In this document: positions 55,416-64,000 of the stretch, piece by piece
How the letters are laid out: every line of letters starts with the position of its first letter
Position numbering within the stretch: position 1 is the stretch's first letter
Assembly: GCF_013149805.1 (NCBI RefSeq)
Contig: NZ_JABEZT010000003.1
Location: forward strand, 62,001-126,000
Reading direction: 5' to 3'
DNA length: 64,000 bases
Origin: Isoptericola chiayiensis
Lineage (GTDB): Bacteria; Actinomycetota; Actinomycetes; Actinomycetales; Cellulomonadaceae
Translations under genes and position numbers: made by a program
Notes under the pieces: model-generated
The model's input: only the letters and a program-made list of their open reading frames with translations
The model's database searches: none
Told to the model about the DNA's origin: nothing

Positions 55416-57535
55416 CGGGGGGCGTCCTCCACGTCCTGGGTGGTGTCCGTCAGGGGCGGTCCGTCACCGGCGGGGGTGACGGACTCGGCGACCTCGGTGC
55501 CGGTGGTGCGGCTGTCGGACCGGCCGCGGCGGATGGTGCGCCAGATGCCCCCGAGGAACAGCAGCGCGACGGCGACGGCGATCACCGCGGTGCCGACGGT
55601 CTCCCAGCCGGCGCGGACCCGGACGGCGAAGCTCGTGGGCTCGGCCACGGGGACGCCGCTCGGGGCGAGGACCTCGACGGCGAGGTCGACGTCGCCGGAA
55701 CCGATGGCCCGCACGCGCACCTGGGCGTCGCGGGACTCCCCGGCGGGGACGACGACGGTCGGTGAGGTCTCGACGACGACGCGCGGGTCGGAGGGGGTCA
55801 GGGAGACCGTGACGGTCGCGTCCACCGGGAGGTCGTTGCGGACGCGGACGGGCAGGGCTCCGGAGTCGCTGATGAGGGTCACGTCGCCGCGCTGGCCCAC
55901 GCTGACCCCGGTGCGGACCTGGTCGGCACGGGTCAGGGCGAGGCGGGTGGCGGCGTCCCGGGCCTGCGGGGCGTCCCGGTAGGCCAGGGCCAGCGGCGAG
56001 ACGAGGTCACGGCCCACCGGACCGGTGAGCTCGGCGGGGTCGGCCGCGACCGACGCGAACTCCTCGACGGCCTGCCCGGCGCGCAGGAGCCGGCGCACGT
56101 CGTCGGGGGCGAGCTCGGCGTCGTCGACGACGGTGCCCTCCGGCTCGGTGTGCGTGCCGGGCTGCGGCTCCGCGGCGAGCACCTCGCCGAGCCCGGCTGT
56201 CTCGACCCATCCCGTGGAGTCCAGGGCCGTGACGAGCGACTCGAACGCGTCGACGTCCGGGCTCCATCCGCGCGGCAGCGCTGCCACCGCGGTCCCGGTG
56301 GTCCCGGCGTCGGCCGCGGTGCCGGCGAGCACGGCGGTCTCGGCCAGGAGACGTTGTACATCGAGCGTCGAACCAGATGTACCGCTGCCCTCGCTACCGG
56401 CAGCGACCAGGTCGGACAGCACGTCGTCGGCAACCACGACGGGCACGTCGCCGGCCGTGGTCGACACCGTGTCGCGGGCGGCGGGCACGGCACCGGGCAC
56501 CTCCGTGACCCCCTCCGCCACCAGGGCGTACCCGGCGTCCGCGGCACCCGTGACGGCGAGCGTGGCCTGGTCGACGACGCCCTGCGGCCAGGCGACCGTG
56601 GTGTCCCACGCCGTCGGCAGGGCGGCGGCCCCCGGCAGGAGAGTGGCCGGGTCCGTCGCCGCGGCGACCGCGGCGGAACCCGCGCCCGCGTGCGCCAGCG
56701 CCGCCAGGTCCGTGTCGTACGGCGGCAGCAGGACGACGTCGTCCGCCCCGCGCAGACGGCGGTCCCAGGCCGCGGCCTCCGGGTCGCCCGAGCCGCCGGC
56801 CGCGGCGACCACCGCCGGGTCCACCGCCAGGGAGAGTGCCGCCGACCCCTCCGTCGCGGCGTCCAGCAGCCGTTCGAGCGCGCCACCCTCGGCCGTCCCG
56901 GCGACGACGGCCTCCGCGTACCGCGCCTCGTCGGCGGGGTCGGGGGCCGGGCCGGTCACCGGCGCGACGAGGGCGAGGCGGAGCGGGTCCGGCGCGGAGC
57001 TGCCGGCGCGGTCCGTGCCGCCGTCCGGGTCGTACATCAGGAACGAGTGCAGCACGTCGAGCGTCTCGCCCCCGGAGGTGACCTCCACCGACAGCGAGCG
57101 CGGCCCCCAGAAGGCGTCGTCACCGAGGCGCAGCGCGGCGACGTCCAGCGAGAGCTCCACCTCGGCGCTCCCGCCGGGAGGGATGCGGTCCACGCTCTCG
57201 CGTGCCTGGCTCGTGTTCGTCAGGTCCGAGCCGTCGTCGGCCCACGCCGCGATCTCGCTGCGGGTGCTCAGAGGGCGCCACCCCACCCCCAGATCCGCCT
57301 GGACGTCCGTCAGCGGTTCCTCGCCGGCGTTGTCGATCCGGACCGTGACCTCCTGCGTGTCCTGCGGACCCACCACCGTGGGTGACTGCGTCACGAGGGT
57401 GAGCGTGACGGACTCGTGCGCCACGGCGGGCTGCGGGGTCCCGACCAGCACGAGGCACGCCAGCAGCGTGCCGACCAGGACGGCCAGCGCGCTGCGAAGG
57501 TCCCCCGCGCCGCGGGAGGGGGCGGTCCGGGTCAC
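55412..57535 (-). CDS. DUF6049 family membrane-anchored exported protein
   Basis: A 707-residue protein starting at GTG 57535. A signal peptide (about 15-45, ALAVLVGTLLACLVLVGTPQ, cleavage near AVA) precedes a first beta domain (VRIDNAGEEPLTDVQADLGV), a glycoside-hydrolase/deacetylase-like middle (ALSLAVDPAVVAAAG, GRGWSPDVDAFESLV-type segments), a second beta domain (LPVRVRNDLPVDATVTVSLT) and a C-terminal helix (VGTAVIAVAVALLFLGGIW) with a basic tail. The family sits beside murJ in actinobacteria, so an envelope role is likely. The upstream open frame overlapping Nudix is not used. It overlaps the Nudix stop (GTGA). Confidence 0.85.
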   Translation of the reverse strand: MTRTAPSRGAGDLRSALAVLVGTLLACLVLVGTPQPAVAHESVTLTLVTQSPTVVGPQDTQEVTVRIDNAGEEPLTDVQADLGVGWRPLSTRSEIAAWADDGSDLTNTSQARESVDRIPPGGSAEVELSLDVAALRLGDDAFWGPRSLSVEVTSGGETLDVLHSFLMYDPDGGTDRAGSSAPDPLRLALVAPVTGPAPDPADEARYAEAVVAGTAEGGALERLLDAATEGSAALSLAVDPAVVAAAGGSGDPEAAAWDRRLRGADDVVLLPPYDTDLAALAHAGAGSAAVAAATDPATLLPGAAALPTAWDTTVAWPQGVVDQATLAVTGAADAGYALVAEGVTEVPGAVPAARDTVSTTAGDVPVVVADDVLSDLVAAGSEGSGTSGSTLDVQRLLAETAVLAGTAADAGTTGTAVAALPRGWSPDVDAFESLVTALDSTGWVETAGLGEVLAAEPQPGTHTEPEGTVVDDAELAPDDVRRLLRAGQAVEEFASVAADPAELTGPVGRDLVSPLALAYRDAPQARDAATRLALTRADQVRTGVSVGQRGDVTLISDSGALPVRVRNDLPVDATVTVSLTPSDPRVVVETSPTVVVPAGESRDAQVRVRAIGSGDVDLAVEVLAPSGVPVAEPTSFAVRVRAGWETVGTAVIAVAVALLFLGGIWRTIRRGRSDSRTTGTEVAESVTPAGDGPPLTDTTQDVEDAPR

Positions 57536-58146
57536 TCGACGAGGTCCGGCGTGCGCACCAGCACCTGCAGTGCGGCGCCCGCGAGCCGCTGCTCGTTCGG
57601 GTAGGCCAGCCGCTGCGTCAGCTCCGCGAGCGGTACCCAGCGGGCGTCCTCGGCCTCGCCGTCCGGATCGCCGGCCGCGGTGATGACGCCGCCGTCGGCG
57701 CGGAGCAGGAAGTGGTGCACCACCTTGTGCACCCGGCGGTCCTCGCCGCTGAACCAGTAGTCGATCACGCCCAGCGCGGACCGGACCGTGCCGCTGATGC
57801 CGGTCTCCTCCCGGATCTCGCGGACGGCCGCCTCCTCGGGGGTCTCGCGGCCCTCCAGGTGCCCCTTCGGCAGGCACATCTCGAGGCGCCCGGCCCGGTT
57901 GCGGCGCAGGATGACGGCAGCCTGCGGTCCGGTGCGGTGAGGCTGCACCACCAGTCCGCCGGCCGAGGTCTCGTCGACCACCGGCAGGTGGGCCGTCGTC
58001 GCATGGCCCGGCCCGCCCGCGGACGCGACGGCACCACCGTGCACACGTGCGGGGTCGACCCGCAGGGGATGACCGCCGGGCGGGACGGGCACCGGCACGG
58101 GAGGGCGCCCGTCGGGAGCGCCTGGCGCCGGTGCCGCTGATGACAT
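57532..58146 (-). CDS. Nudix hydrolase
   Basis: A 204-residue protein. The first 55 residues are Pro/Gly-rich. The Nudix box GHLEGRETPEEAAVREIREE with TGI after it is complete. It sits before the DUF6049-murJ genes in many actinobacteria. Substrate unknown; an oxidised or capped nucleotide is possible. Divergent from cca, with about 150 bases between. Confidence 0.92.
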   Translation of the reverse strand: MSSAAPAPGAPDGRPPVPVPVPPGGHPLRVDPARVHGGAVASAGGPGHATTAHLPVVDETSAGGLVVQPHRTGPQAAVILRRNRAGRLEMCLPKGHLEGRETPEEAAVREIREETGISGTVRSALGVIDYWFSGEDRRVHKVVHHFLLRADGGVITAAGDPDGEAEDARWVPLAELTQRLAYPNEQRLAGAALQVLVRTPDLVE

Positions 58147-58295
58147 GGGGCCACCCTACCGAGTTCACCCGGTGGCCAGGACGCCGCCGCGAGCGGTGCA
58201 GGGCGGGTGCGCGGCGGGTGCGGGGTGGGTGCCCGGTCGGTGGGCGGCCGGGTCCGGTGCGCACCGGACCCGGCGATCTGGGAGGATAGGACGCC

Positions 58296-59783
58296 GTGTC
58301 GACACCTGAGCCCCCCGCCCCCGCCGCCCTCCTGCGGCGTGCGCTGAGCGTCCTGACCGAGATGGCCCCGGCCGCCGTCGAGCTCGGCGAGGTCTTCGCG
58401 GCCGCCGGGCACGAGCTCGCGCTGGTGGGCGGCCCGGTGCGGGACGCGTTCCTGGGGCGGGCGAGCGAGGACCTCGACTTCGCGACGTCGGCGACCCCGG
58501 ACGAGACGCAGCGGCTCCTGGCGCGCTGGGGTGACGCCCACTGGGACATCGGCAAGGAGTTCGGGACCATCGGGGCGCGCCGCTACGGGCCGGGCGGCCG
58601 TACCGGATCCGGGGCGGGCGACGTCGTCGTCGAGGTCACCACGTACCGGTCCGACGAGTACGACCCGGAGTCGCGCAAGCCGGTCGTGGCTTTCGGCGAC
58701 ACCCTCGACGGCGACCTCTCGCGCCGCGACTTCACCGTCAACGCGATGGCCGTCCGCCTGCCCGACCTGACGTTCGTCGACCCGTTCGGCGGGCTGAGCG
58801 ACCTGGCCGACGGCGTGCTGCGCACCCCGATCGCCCCCGAGCGGTCGTTCGACGACGACCCGCTGCGGATGCTGCGCGCCGCCCGGTTCGCCGCCCGGCT
58901 GGGGTTCGCCGTCGAACCGGCCACCCGGGCCGCGATCGAGGCGATGGCGCCGCGCCTCGCCATCGTCTCCGCCGAGCGCGTGCAGGCCGAGCTGTCCAAG
59001 CTGCTGTGCGCCGACCAGCCGCGGGCCGGGCTCGAGGTGCTGGTCGAGTCGGGACTGGCCGACCAGGTGCTGCCCGAGCTGCCCGCGCTGCGCCTCGAGA
59101 TCGACGAGCACCACCGGCACAAGGACGTCTACGAGCACTCGCTCATCGTGCTCGACCAGGCGATCGCCCAGGAGACCGGGGCCGACGGCGCCGTGCCGGC
59201 ACCCGACCTGGTGCTGCGGCTCGCGGCGCTGCTGCACGACATCGGCAAGCCCGCCACACGACGGTTCGAACCCGGCGGCGGCGTCAGCTTCCACCACCAC
59301 GAGGTGGTCGGCGCCAAGATGGTGGCTAAGCGCCTGCGTGCGCTGAAGTACGAGAAGCAGGTGGTCAAGGACGTCGCCCGGCTCGTGGAGCTGCACCTGC
59401 GGTTCCACGGCTACGGCGACGGCGCCTGGACCGACTCCGCCGTGCGGCGGTACGTCACCGACGCCGGCCCCCTGCTCGAGCGGCTCCACCGGCTGACGCG
59501 GGCCGACTGCACGACCCGCAACCGCCGCAAGGCGCGGCGGCTGTCCGAGGCGTACGACGACCTCGAGCGCCGCATCGCCGAGCTCCAGGAGAAGGAGGAG
59601 CTCGACGCGATCCGACCCGACCTCGACGGGACGCAGATCATGGCGATCCTCGGCATCTCGCCGGGGCGCGACGTCGGCGCCGCCTACCAGCACCTGCTGG
59701 CGCTGCGCATGGAGCACGGACCGCTCGGGGAGGAGCGGGCCCGTGCCGAGCTCGAGGCCTGGTGGGAGGCCCGCCAGGCCTGA
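58296..59783 (+). CDS. cca: CCA tRNA nucleotidyltransferase
   Basis: A 495-residue protein. ELALVGGPVRDAFLGRASED and LDFATSATPDE are the nucleotidyltransferase motif; SRRDFTVNAMAVRLPDL, RMLRAARFAARLGF follow; RLAALLHDIGKPATR is an HD domain. It adds CCA to tRNAs, needed here as none of the three tRNA genes encodes it. GTG 58296 is the start. Confidence 0.95.
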   Translation: MSTPEPPAPAALLRRALSVLTEMAPAAVELGEVFAAAGHELALVGGPVRDAFLGRASEDLDFATSATPDETQRLLARWGDAHWDIGKEFGTIGARRYGPGGRTGSGAGDVVVEVTTYRSDEYDPESRKPVVAFGDTLDGDLSRRDFTVNAMAVRLPDLTFVDPFGGLSDLADGVLRTPIAPERSFDDDPLRMLRAARFAARLGFAVEPATRAAIEAMAPRLAIVSAERVQAELSKLLCADQPRAGLEVLVESGLADQVLPELPALRLEIDEHHRHKDVYEHSLIVLDQAIAQETGADGAVPAPDLVLRLAALLHDIGKPATRRFEPGGGVSFHHHEVVGAKMVAKRLRALKYEKQVVKDVARLVELHLRFHGYGDGAWTDSAVRRYVTDAGPLLERLHRLTRADCTTRNRRKARRLSEAYDDLERRIAELQEKEELDAIRPDLDGTQIMAILGISPGRDVGAAYQHLLALRMEHGPLGEERARAELEAWWEARQA

Positions 59784-59800
59784 GCCGGCGCGCGCCCAGG

Positions 59801-59859
59801 ATTCCTACCTCGCGGGGATCGCGCCTACCTCGCGACCCGACGGACCGCGAGGTAGGCGT
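59801..59859. repeat. Second copy of the 20-bp-phased repeat, terminator-like
   Basis: The core CCTACCTCGCG occurs at 59804-59814 and, exactly 20 bases on, at 59824-59834; its reverse complement CGCGAGGTAGG is at 59847-59857. The last two form a perfect 11-base stem. It fills the gap between cca (plus) and the MFS gene (minus), the same convergent setting as the 23541-23760 array. Confidence 0.8.
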
Positions 59860-59861
59860 GC

Positions 59862-61352
59862 TCAGTGCGCGGGGGCCTCGGCCGTCGAGTCCGCCCGGCG
59901 CAGCCGCGTGGCCAGCAGGACCGCACCCACCATGACGACGGCGGCCACCCCGAAGGCGAGCTGCGCGCCGCCGGCCGTCGCCGCGGCCTCGCCCACGCCG
60001 TCGTCCACCAGCGCCACCGACCGGATGGTCAGCAGCGCGACGAACATCGCCGTCCCCGCCGCACCGGCGAGCTGCTGGAGCGTCGTGATCGTGGCCGAAC
60101 CGTGCGAGTAGAGCCGCGGTGCGAGCCCGCCGAGCGCCGAGGTCAGCGTCGGCGTGAACACGAAGGCCAGCCCGAGGCTCAGCACGACGTGCCCGGTCAT
60201 CACCCACCAGATGGGCGACGACGGGCTCAGCGTCGCGAACAGGACCATGGCCACCGCCACGGCCGACACCCCGGGCAGCACCAGCGGGCGCGGGCCGACC
60301 CGGTCGTAGAGACGGCCGACCACCGGGCCGAGCAGTCCCATGATCAGACCGCCGGGCAGCATCACCAGGCCGGCCGCCAGCGGCGCGAGACCGATGGCCT
60401 CCTGCAGCACCAGCGGCAGACCGATGATCATGCCGAACATGGCGATCATCGCCACCACCAGCACGCCCAGCCCGGTCGCGAAACCGGGCGCCCGGAAGAC
60501 CCGCAGGTCCAGCAGGGCGTCGTCGGTGCGCTGCAGGCGCAGCTGACGCCACACGAACAGCGCCAGGAAGACCAGTCCGCCCACGATCGGCAGCACCGGG
60601 GGCACCGGCGGCGCGTGCCGGGCGGCCTCGCCCAGGGCAGAGAGCCCGTAGACCAGACCGCCGAACGCGAAGCCCGACAGCACGACCGACACGGCGTCGA
60701 GGTGCTTGCGGGCCCGCTCGGCGACGTCACGGACCAGGAAGAGGCCGATGACCAGGCCGGTCACGGCGATGGGCAGCATCACCCAGAAGACCTCGCGCCA
60801 GCCGAGCGCGTTGACGACCGCGCCGGACATCGTCGGGCCCAGCGCCGGGGCGACGGCGATCACCAGGGACACGTTGCCCATGACGCGGCCGCGGTGGTGC
60901 GGCGGCACGATCGTCATGACGGTGGTCATCAGCAGCGGCAGCATGATCGCCGTCCCGGACGCCTGCACGACGCGAGCCGCCACGAGCAGCCCGAACACGG
61001 GCGCGAGCCCGGCGAGCAGCGTGCCCGTGGTGAACAGGGACATGCCGAGCACGAACGCCACCCGGGTCCCGAACCGCTGCAACAGCCAGCCCGTGGTCGG
61101 GATGACGACGGCCATCGTCAGCAGGAACGCCGTGGTGAGCCACTGACCGGCGGAGGCCTCGATGTCGAACTCGTCCATGACGGCCGGCAGGGCCACGCCC
61201 ATCGTCGTCTCGTTGAGGATGACGATGAACGCCGACACCATCAGCAGGGCGATGACGCCGAGGTGCTCGCGCGAGAGCCGGTCGCGGTCGCGGCCGGGAA
61301 CCGTCCCGTCGGTGGTGCCGCCGGGCGGAGCCTCGGTGGTGCGTGCGGACAT
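59862..61352 (-). CDS. MFS multidrug exporter, DHA2 (14-helix) type
   Basis: A 496-residue protein. ASAGQWLTTAFLLTMAVVIP, LQRFGTRVAFVLGMSLFTTG (motif A region), RVVQASGTAIMLPLL and VAPALGPTMSGAVV (motif C, GxxxGPxxGG-like) mark it as DHA2. It likely uses the proton gradient to export drugs or cationic compounds. No TetR- or MarR-type regulator is adjacent. Its stop codon is within the repeat region's edge. Confidence 0.9.
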   Translation of the reverse strand: MSARTTEAPPGGTTDGTVPGRDRDRLSREHLGVIALLMVSAFIVILNETTMGVALPAVMDEFDIEASAGQWLTTAFLLTMAVVIPTTGWLLQRFGTRVAFVLGMSLFTTGTLLAGLAPVFGLLVAARVVQASGTAIMLPLLMTTVMTIVPPHHRGRVMGNVSLVIAVAPALGPTMSGAVVNALGWREVFWVMLPIAVTGLVIGLFLVRDVAERARKHLDAVSVVLSGFAFGGLVYGLSALGEAARHAPPVPPVLPIVGGLVFLALFVWRQLRLQRTDDALLDLRVFRAPGFATGLGVLVVAMIAMFGMIIGLPLVLQEAIGLAPLAAGLVMLPGGLIMGLLGPVVGRLYDRVGPRPLVLPGVSAVAVAMVLFATLSPSSPIWWVMTGHVVLSLGLAFVFTPTLTSALGGLAPRLYSHGSATITTLQQLAGAAGTAMFVALLTIRSVALVDDGVGEAAATAGGAQLAFGVAAVVMVGAVLLATRLRRADSTAEAPAH

Positions 61353-61472
61353 GACCCCTCCACGTGGTTCGCATCGAAATGTCGTCGACCGCGGGCGGCG
61401 CTGCGCACGGACTGACCCGTCAACTCAAGGTCTTCCCAGCCTGCGCTATTCCCGTGCCTGGAGCGACCTGTT

Positions 61473-63632
61473 TTAGGTCTCCGACTCATCGGTCGGCGCC
61501 GAGGCGTTGCGGACCACGAGGATGCAGGTGTCGTCCTCCCGCTCGCCGTCCGCGCACGCCTCGACGATGGTGTCGCGGGCCGCCGCGGCGTCCAGCCCGG
61601 TCGCCATCTCGGCGGCGCAGGTGTGCAGATTCGCGAGCTGGTCGCGCAGCGACCGGTCACGGCGCTCGACCAGACCGTCGGTGAACAGCACCAGCAGGTC
61701 GCCCGGGCGCAGCTCGGTCGTCGCCTCGGGGACCTGCGGGCTGACCGTGGGTGCGCCGATCGGGGTGGTCAACGCCTCCTCGAGCAGCTCGACCTCCCCG
61801 TCGGCCCGCAGCAGCAACGGTGCCGGGTGGCCGCAGCGGGTGTACGTGACGCGCCGGACGCCGTCGTCGTCGGCCGGGTCGATGAGCGCGAAGACGCACG
61901 TGGCCATGTCGGCCATGGCGAGCCCACGGACCAGCTCGTCCATGCCGGAGACGACGGCGGCGGCGGACCGTCCCGACCACGCCTCGGAACGCAGCACCGA
62001 CCGCAGCTGCCCCATCGAGGCGGCGGCACGCACGTCGTGCCCGACGACGTCGCCCACCGACACGGCGACCCGGCCCGAGGGCAGCGGGACGACGTCGTAC
62101 CAGTCGCCGCCCACATCCGCCCCGGCCGACGCCGGCTCGTACAGCGCGGCGCAGTCCAGGCCGGGGGCCTCGACGATCTCCGGGAGCATGCTGTGCTGCA
62201 GTGTCAGCGCCGTGTGGTGCTCCCGGCGGTAGAGGCGGGCGTTGTCCAGCGCCAGGCCGCCGCGCGCGCCGAGCGCGACGATGTCGCGCACGTCGTCGGC
62301 GCTGAAGCTCTCCGGGGGGTCCTCGCTGATGACGACGAGCACGCCGATCGTGTGGTCGCGGCCGCGCAGCGGGACCACGATCGCCGAGCCCAGTCCCAGG
62401 CGCTCCAGCGCAGCGAGCTCGCGGGGGTCGGTCCGGTCCGGCAGCGAGTCGACGTCCACGGGGAACGGCTCGGCCACGTAGGACGGTTCGGCGGACAGGA
62501 CCCGGTGGATCGCGGGGGACTCCAGGGCCCAGCGCTGGGACGCCTCCAGCAGGGCGACGTCGTCGGCCCGGTCGAGGTCGCGCGACGCGACGTGCACGAG
62601 CCGGGGGCGGTCGCGCTCGTCCACGACGACGACGGCGCACCAGGACCCGAAGTGCGGTGCCACGAGCTCCGGAAGCACCGCCGCGCCGGCCTCCTCGTCG
62701 AAGAGGTCCACCAGGGACTGCGTGATCTGCGCCAGCAGGCCCAGGCGGTTCTTCTCGCGGTGCGCCTCGTCCTTCTCGCGGTGCGCCTCGTCCAGCTCGC
62801 TGGCGCGGCGCCGGTCGGCGTGCACGCGGTCGGTCACGTCGGTCTGGATGCCGACGTGATGGGTGACCTCGCCGTCCTCGCCCAGCACCGGCGAGATCAC
62901 CACCTGGTTCCAGAACGGCGTGCCGTCCTTGCGGTAGTTGAGCAGCGTCGTGCCCACCGTGCTGCCCTCGGCCAGCGCGGCGCGGATCCGCTGGACGGCC
63001 GCCGGGTCCGTGCCCTCACCCTGGAGGAACCGGCAGTTGTAGCCCAGGACCTCCTCCGTCGAGTACCCGGTGACCTCGCAGAACGCCGGGTTCACCCAGA
63101 TCAGCGGGTTGTCGGGCTGGCTCGGGTCGGAGATCGTGAAGCTGAGGTGGCTGGCCACGGCCGCCCGCATCTGCAGGCCGTCGAGGGGGGACGCCGTCGT
63201 CGCGGTCTCGCGCAGGCCCGTCCCCGGCAGGAGAGCCACGAGGACGCGGTCGTCGAGGCCGTCCGGGGCGCCCTCCAGCGGGACGCCGACGGCCCAGAGC
63301 GACTCGGGCCGGCCGGGCCGTCGCGAGAGCAGCGCGGTGCCCCCGCCCCCGTCCAGGGTGCCGCGGATCGCCTCGGCGGCCGAGACCTCGTCGACCCCGG
63401 TGGTCAGGCCCGCCGCGGCGCACCACGAGTCCAGCGACGCCGGCAGGTCCGTGCCGCCGCTCATGCGTCCGGCCACGGGGTTGGCGTCCACCACGCGGTC
63501 GGTCGCGGCGTCGACCATGAGCACTGCTCCGCCGGTCGCGATCTCGATCGGGTCGTCCACGTCGGCCAGCGCGGCCGCCGCCAGGGCCGTGCCCGCGGCC
63601 TGCTCCGTGGCCTGCGACGTGGGGTTGCTCAT
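61473..63632 (-). CDS. PAS-LOV-GAF-PP2C (SpoIIE-type) phosphatase, probable blue-light sensor
   Basis: A 719-residue cytoplasmic protein. Residues about 30-140 are a PAS-like domain (AVLMVDAATDRVVDANPV). Residues 160-270 are a LOV domain: NPLIWVNPAFCEVTGYS, GYNCRFLQGEGTDP with the photo-reactive Cys200, NYRKDGTPFWNQ, and GIQTDVT with the signalling Gln263. A helix with DEAHREK twice (281-294) leads to a GAF domain (about 300-470; GSAIVVPLRGRDHTIGVLVV). The PP2C/SpoIIE domain (about 480-710) has DVGGDWYDVVPLPSG, VGDVVGHDVRAA, CGHPAPLL and LFTDGLVERRD. It would dephosphorylate an anti-sigma antagonist in response to blue light; partner not in window. Confidence 0.93.
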   Translation of the reverse strand: MSNPTSQATEQAAGTALAAAALADVDDPIEIATGGAVLMVDAATDRVVDANPVAGRMSGGTDLPASLDSWCAAAGLTTGVDEVSAAEAIRGTLDGGGGTALLSRRPGRPESLWAVGVPLEGAPDGLDDRVLVALLPGTGLRETATTASPLDGLQMRAAVASHLSFTISDPSQPDNPLIWVNPAFCEVTGYSTEEVLGYNCRFLQGEGTDPAAVQRIRAALAEGSTVGTTLLNYRKDGTPFWNQVVISPVLGEDGEVTHHVGIQTDVTDRVHADRRRASELDEAHREKDEAHREKNRLGLLAQITQSLVDLFDEEAGAAVLPELVAPHFGSWCAVVVVDERDRPRLVHVASRDLDRADDVALLEASQRWALESPAIHRVLSAEPSYVAEPFPVDVDSLPDRTDPRELAALERLGLGSAIVVPLRGRDHTIGVLVVISEDPPESFSADDVRDIVALGARGGLALDNARLYRREHHTALTLQHSMLPEIVEAPGLDCAALYEPASAGADVGGDWYDVVPLPSGRVAVSVGDVVGHDVRAAASMGQLRSVLRSEAWSGRSAAAVVSGMDELVRGLAMADMATCVFALIDPADDDGVRRVTYTRCGHPAPLLLRADGEVELLEEALTTPIGAPTVSPQVPEATTELRPGDLLVLFTDGLVERRDRSLRDQLANLHTCAAEMATGLDAAAARDTIVEACADGEREDDTCILVVRNASAPTDESET
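62752..62793. repeat. Exact 21-bp tandem duplication in LOV signalling helix
   Basis: The unit at 62752-62772 is repeated without change at 62773-62793. It encodes a 7-residue unit (DEAHREK), one coiled-coil heptad, between LOV and GAF. Confidence 0.9.
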
Positions 63633-63735
63633 GTTCTGCCTCTCGTCCTTCTCGCCGTCGATGATCGACCGACCGCTTGGCGCCCATCATCCGATGCCCG
63701 GACCGCGCTGTCCACGCGCGCGTCGGCGTCCCTGG

Positions 63736-64000
63736 TCAGGGATGCGTCGACGGCGCCGCGCGGCGCGGGACCTCGGCGGGTTGCCGGTCGCCGCGGAACC
63801 AGAGCCAGGCCGCGACCGCCAGGTAGGCCAGCGCCAGCGTGGCGAACAGGCCACGCGACCAGCCGTCGTCGGGCACCGCCCAGGCGGCCAGGACCGCGGC
63901 CCCGACGAACGCGGCGTTGAACAGCACGTCGTAGAAGGCGAAGGCCCGGCCGCGGTAGTCGTCGTGCGTGTCCCGCTGGACGATCGTGTCCACGGCGATC
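63736..64000 (-). CDS. MFS transporter, C-terminal fragment
   Basis: The last about 88 residues; the gene enters from the right edge. VDTIVQRDTHDDYRGRAFAF and YDVLFNAAFVGAAVLAAWAV are the usual start of the second half in MFS macrolide-efflux-like proteins; one more helix (LFATLALAYLAVAAWLWF) and a hydrophilic end follow. Substrate unknown. Confidence 0.8.
   Translation of the reverse strand, partial: IAVDTIVQRDTHDDYRGRAFAFYDVLFNAAFVGAAVLAAWAVPDDGWSRGLFATLALAYLAVAAWLWFRGDRQPAEVPRRAAPSTHP

Overview
The window is GC-rich, with high GC at third codon positions, many GTG starts and 4-base start/stop overlaps. It carries the chromosome-origin neighbourhood of an actinobacterium. Gene order (rpmH-rnpA-yidD-yidC-jag-rsmG-parA-parB on one side of dnaA; dnaN-gnd-recF-DUF721-gyrB-gyrA on the other), plus crgA, DLW-39, the fhaA-fhaB-pstP-rodA-pbpA-pknA-pknB cluster and a free-standing MurJ-linked pseudokinase, suggests the order Micrococcales, probably near Promicromonosporaceae/Cellulomonadaceae. 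The genus is an inference; no 16S rRNA gene is present.

Layout. (1) 1-161 is the 3' end of a Rieske oxygenase alpha subunit of glycine-betaine demethylase type. (2) 162-8123 is an accessory island of lower and mixed composition: a YhcG/DUF1016 nuclease and a broken copy of its 3' end, a serine recombinase, a Cys-rich small protein, a secreted protein with two small membrane proteins, a coupled NrdH-like redoxin/Toprim primase/CPBP protease module and a decayed HTH gene. (3) 8124-13752 holds sarcosine oxidase, dimethylglycine oxidase, an IclR regulator with a candidate operator, and an SDR reductase. With the Rieske gene this gives betaine to dimethylglycine to sarcosine to glycine, so the island appears to sit inside a catabolic cluster. 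(4) 13921-14080 has a terminator and tRNA-Leu. (5) 14323-23492 is the Ser/Thr kinase, FHA and cell-wall elongation operon. (6) 23541-23760 is a strictly 20-bp-phased inverted repeat array. (7) 23786-30335 (minus except crgA and the gene at 28123) has a glutamine amidotransferase, class E sortase, DUF881, CrgA, rhomboid, cyclophilin, a helical membrane protein, tRNA-Ala, DLW-39, tRNA-Ile and DUF3566. (8) 30335-41498 is gyrA, gyrB, DUF721, recF, gnd, dnaN, oriC and dnaA. (9) 41591-47500 is rpmH to parB, with five near-perfect parS sites in 44-48 kb. (10) 47665-58146 is a D-Ala-D-Ala-ligase-like gene, aminotransferase, trxA, trxB, MurJ-partner pseudokinase, murJ, DUF6049 and Nudix. (11) 58296-64000 is cca, a second copy of the 20-bp repeat, a DHA2 MFS pump, a PAS-LOV-GAF-PP2C protein and a truncated MFS gene.

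How it works together. The central part runs replication initiation (DnaA/oriC), clamp and gyrase supply, and ParABS origin segregation. The flanks couple growth to wall synthesis through PknA/PknB/PstP/FhaA/FhaB, RodA/PbpA and, near the other end, MurJ with its FhaA-type pseudokinase partner. The most unusual items are the 20-bp phased repeats in two convergent intergenic regions, parS sites built into terminator palindromes and into the parA reading frame, a probable ATC start codon, and a likely blue-light-sensing PP2C phosphatase with an exact heptad duplication in its signalling helix.
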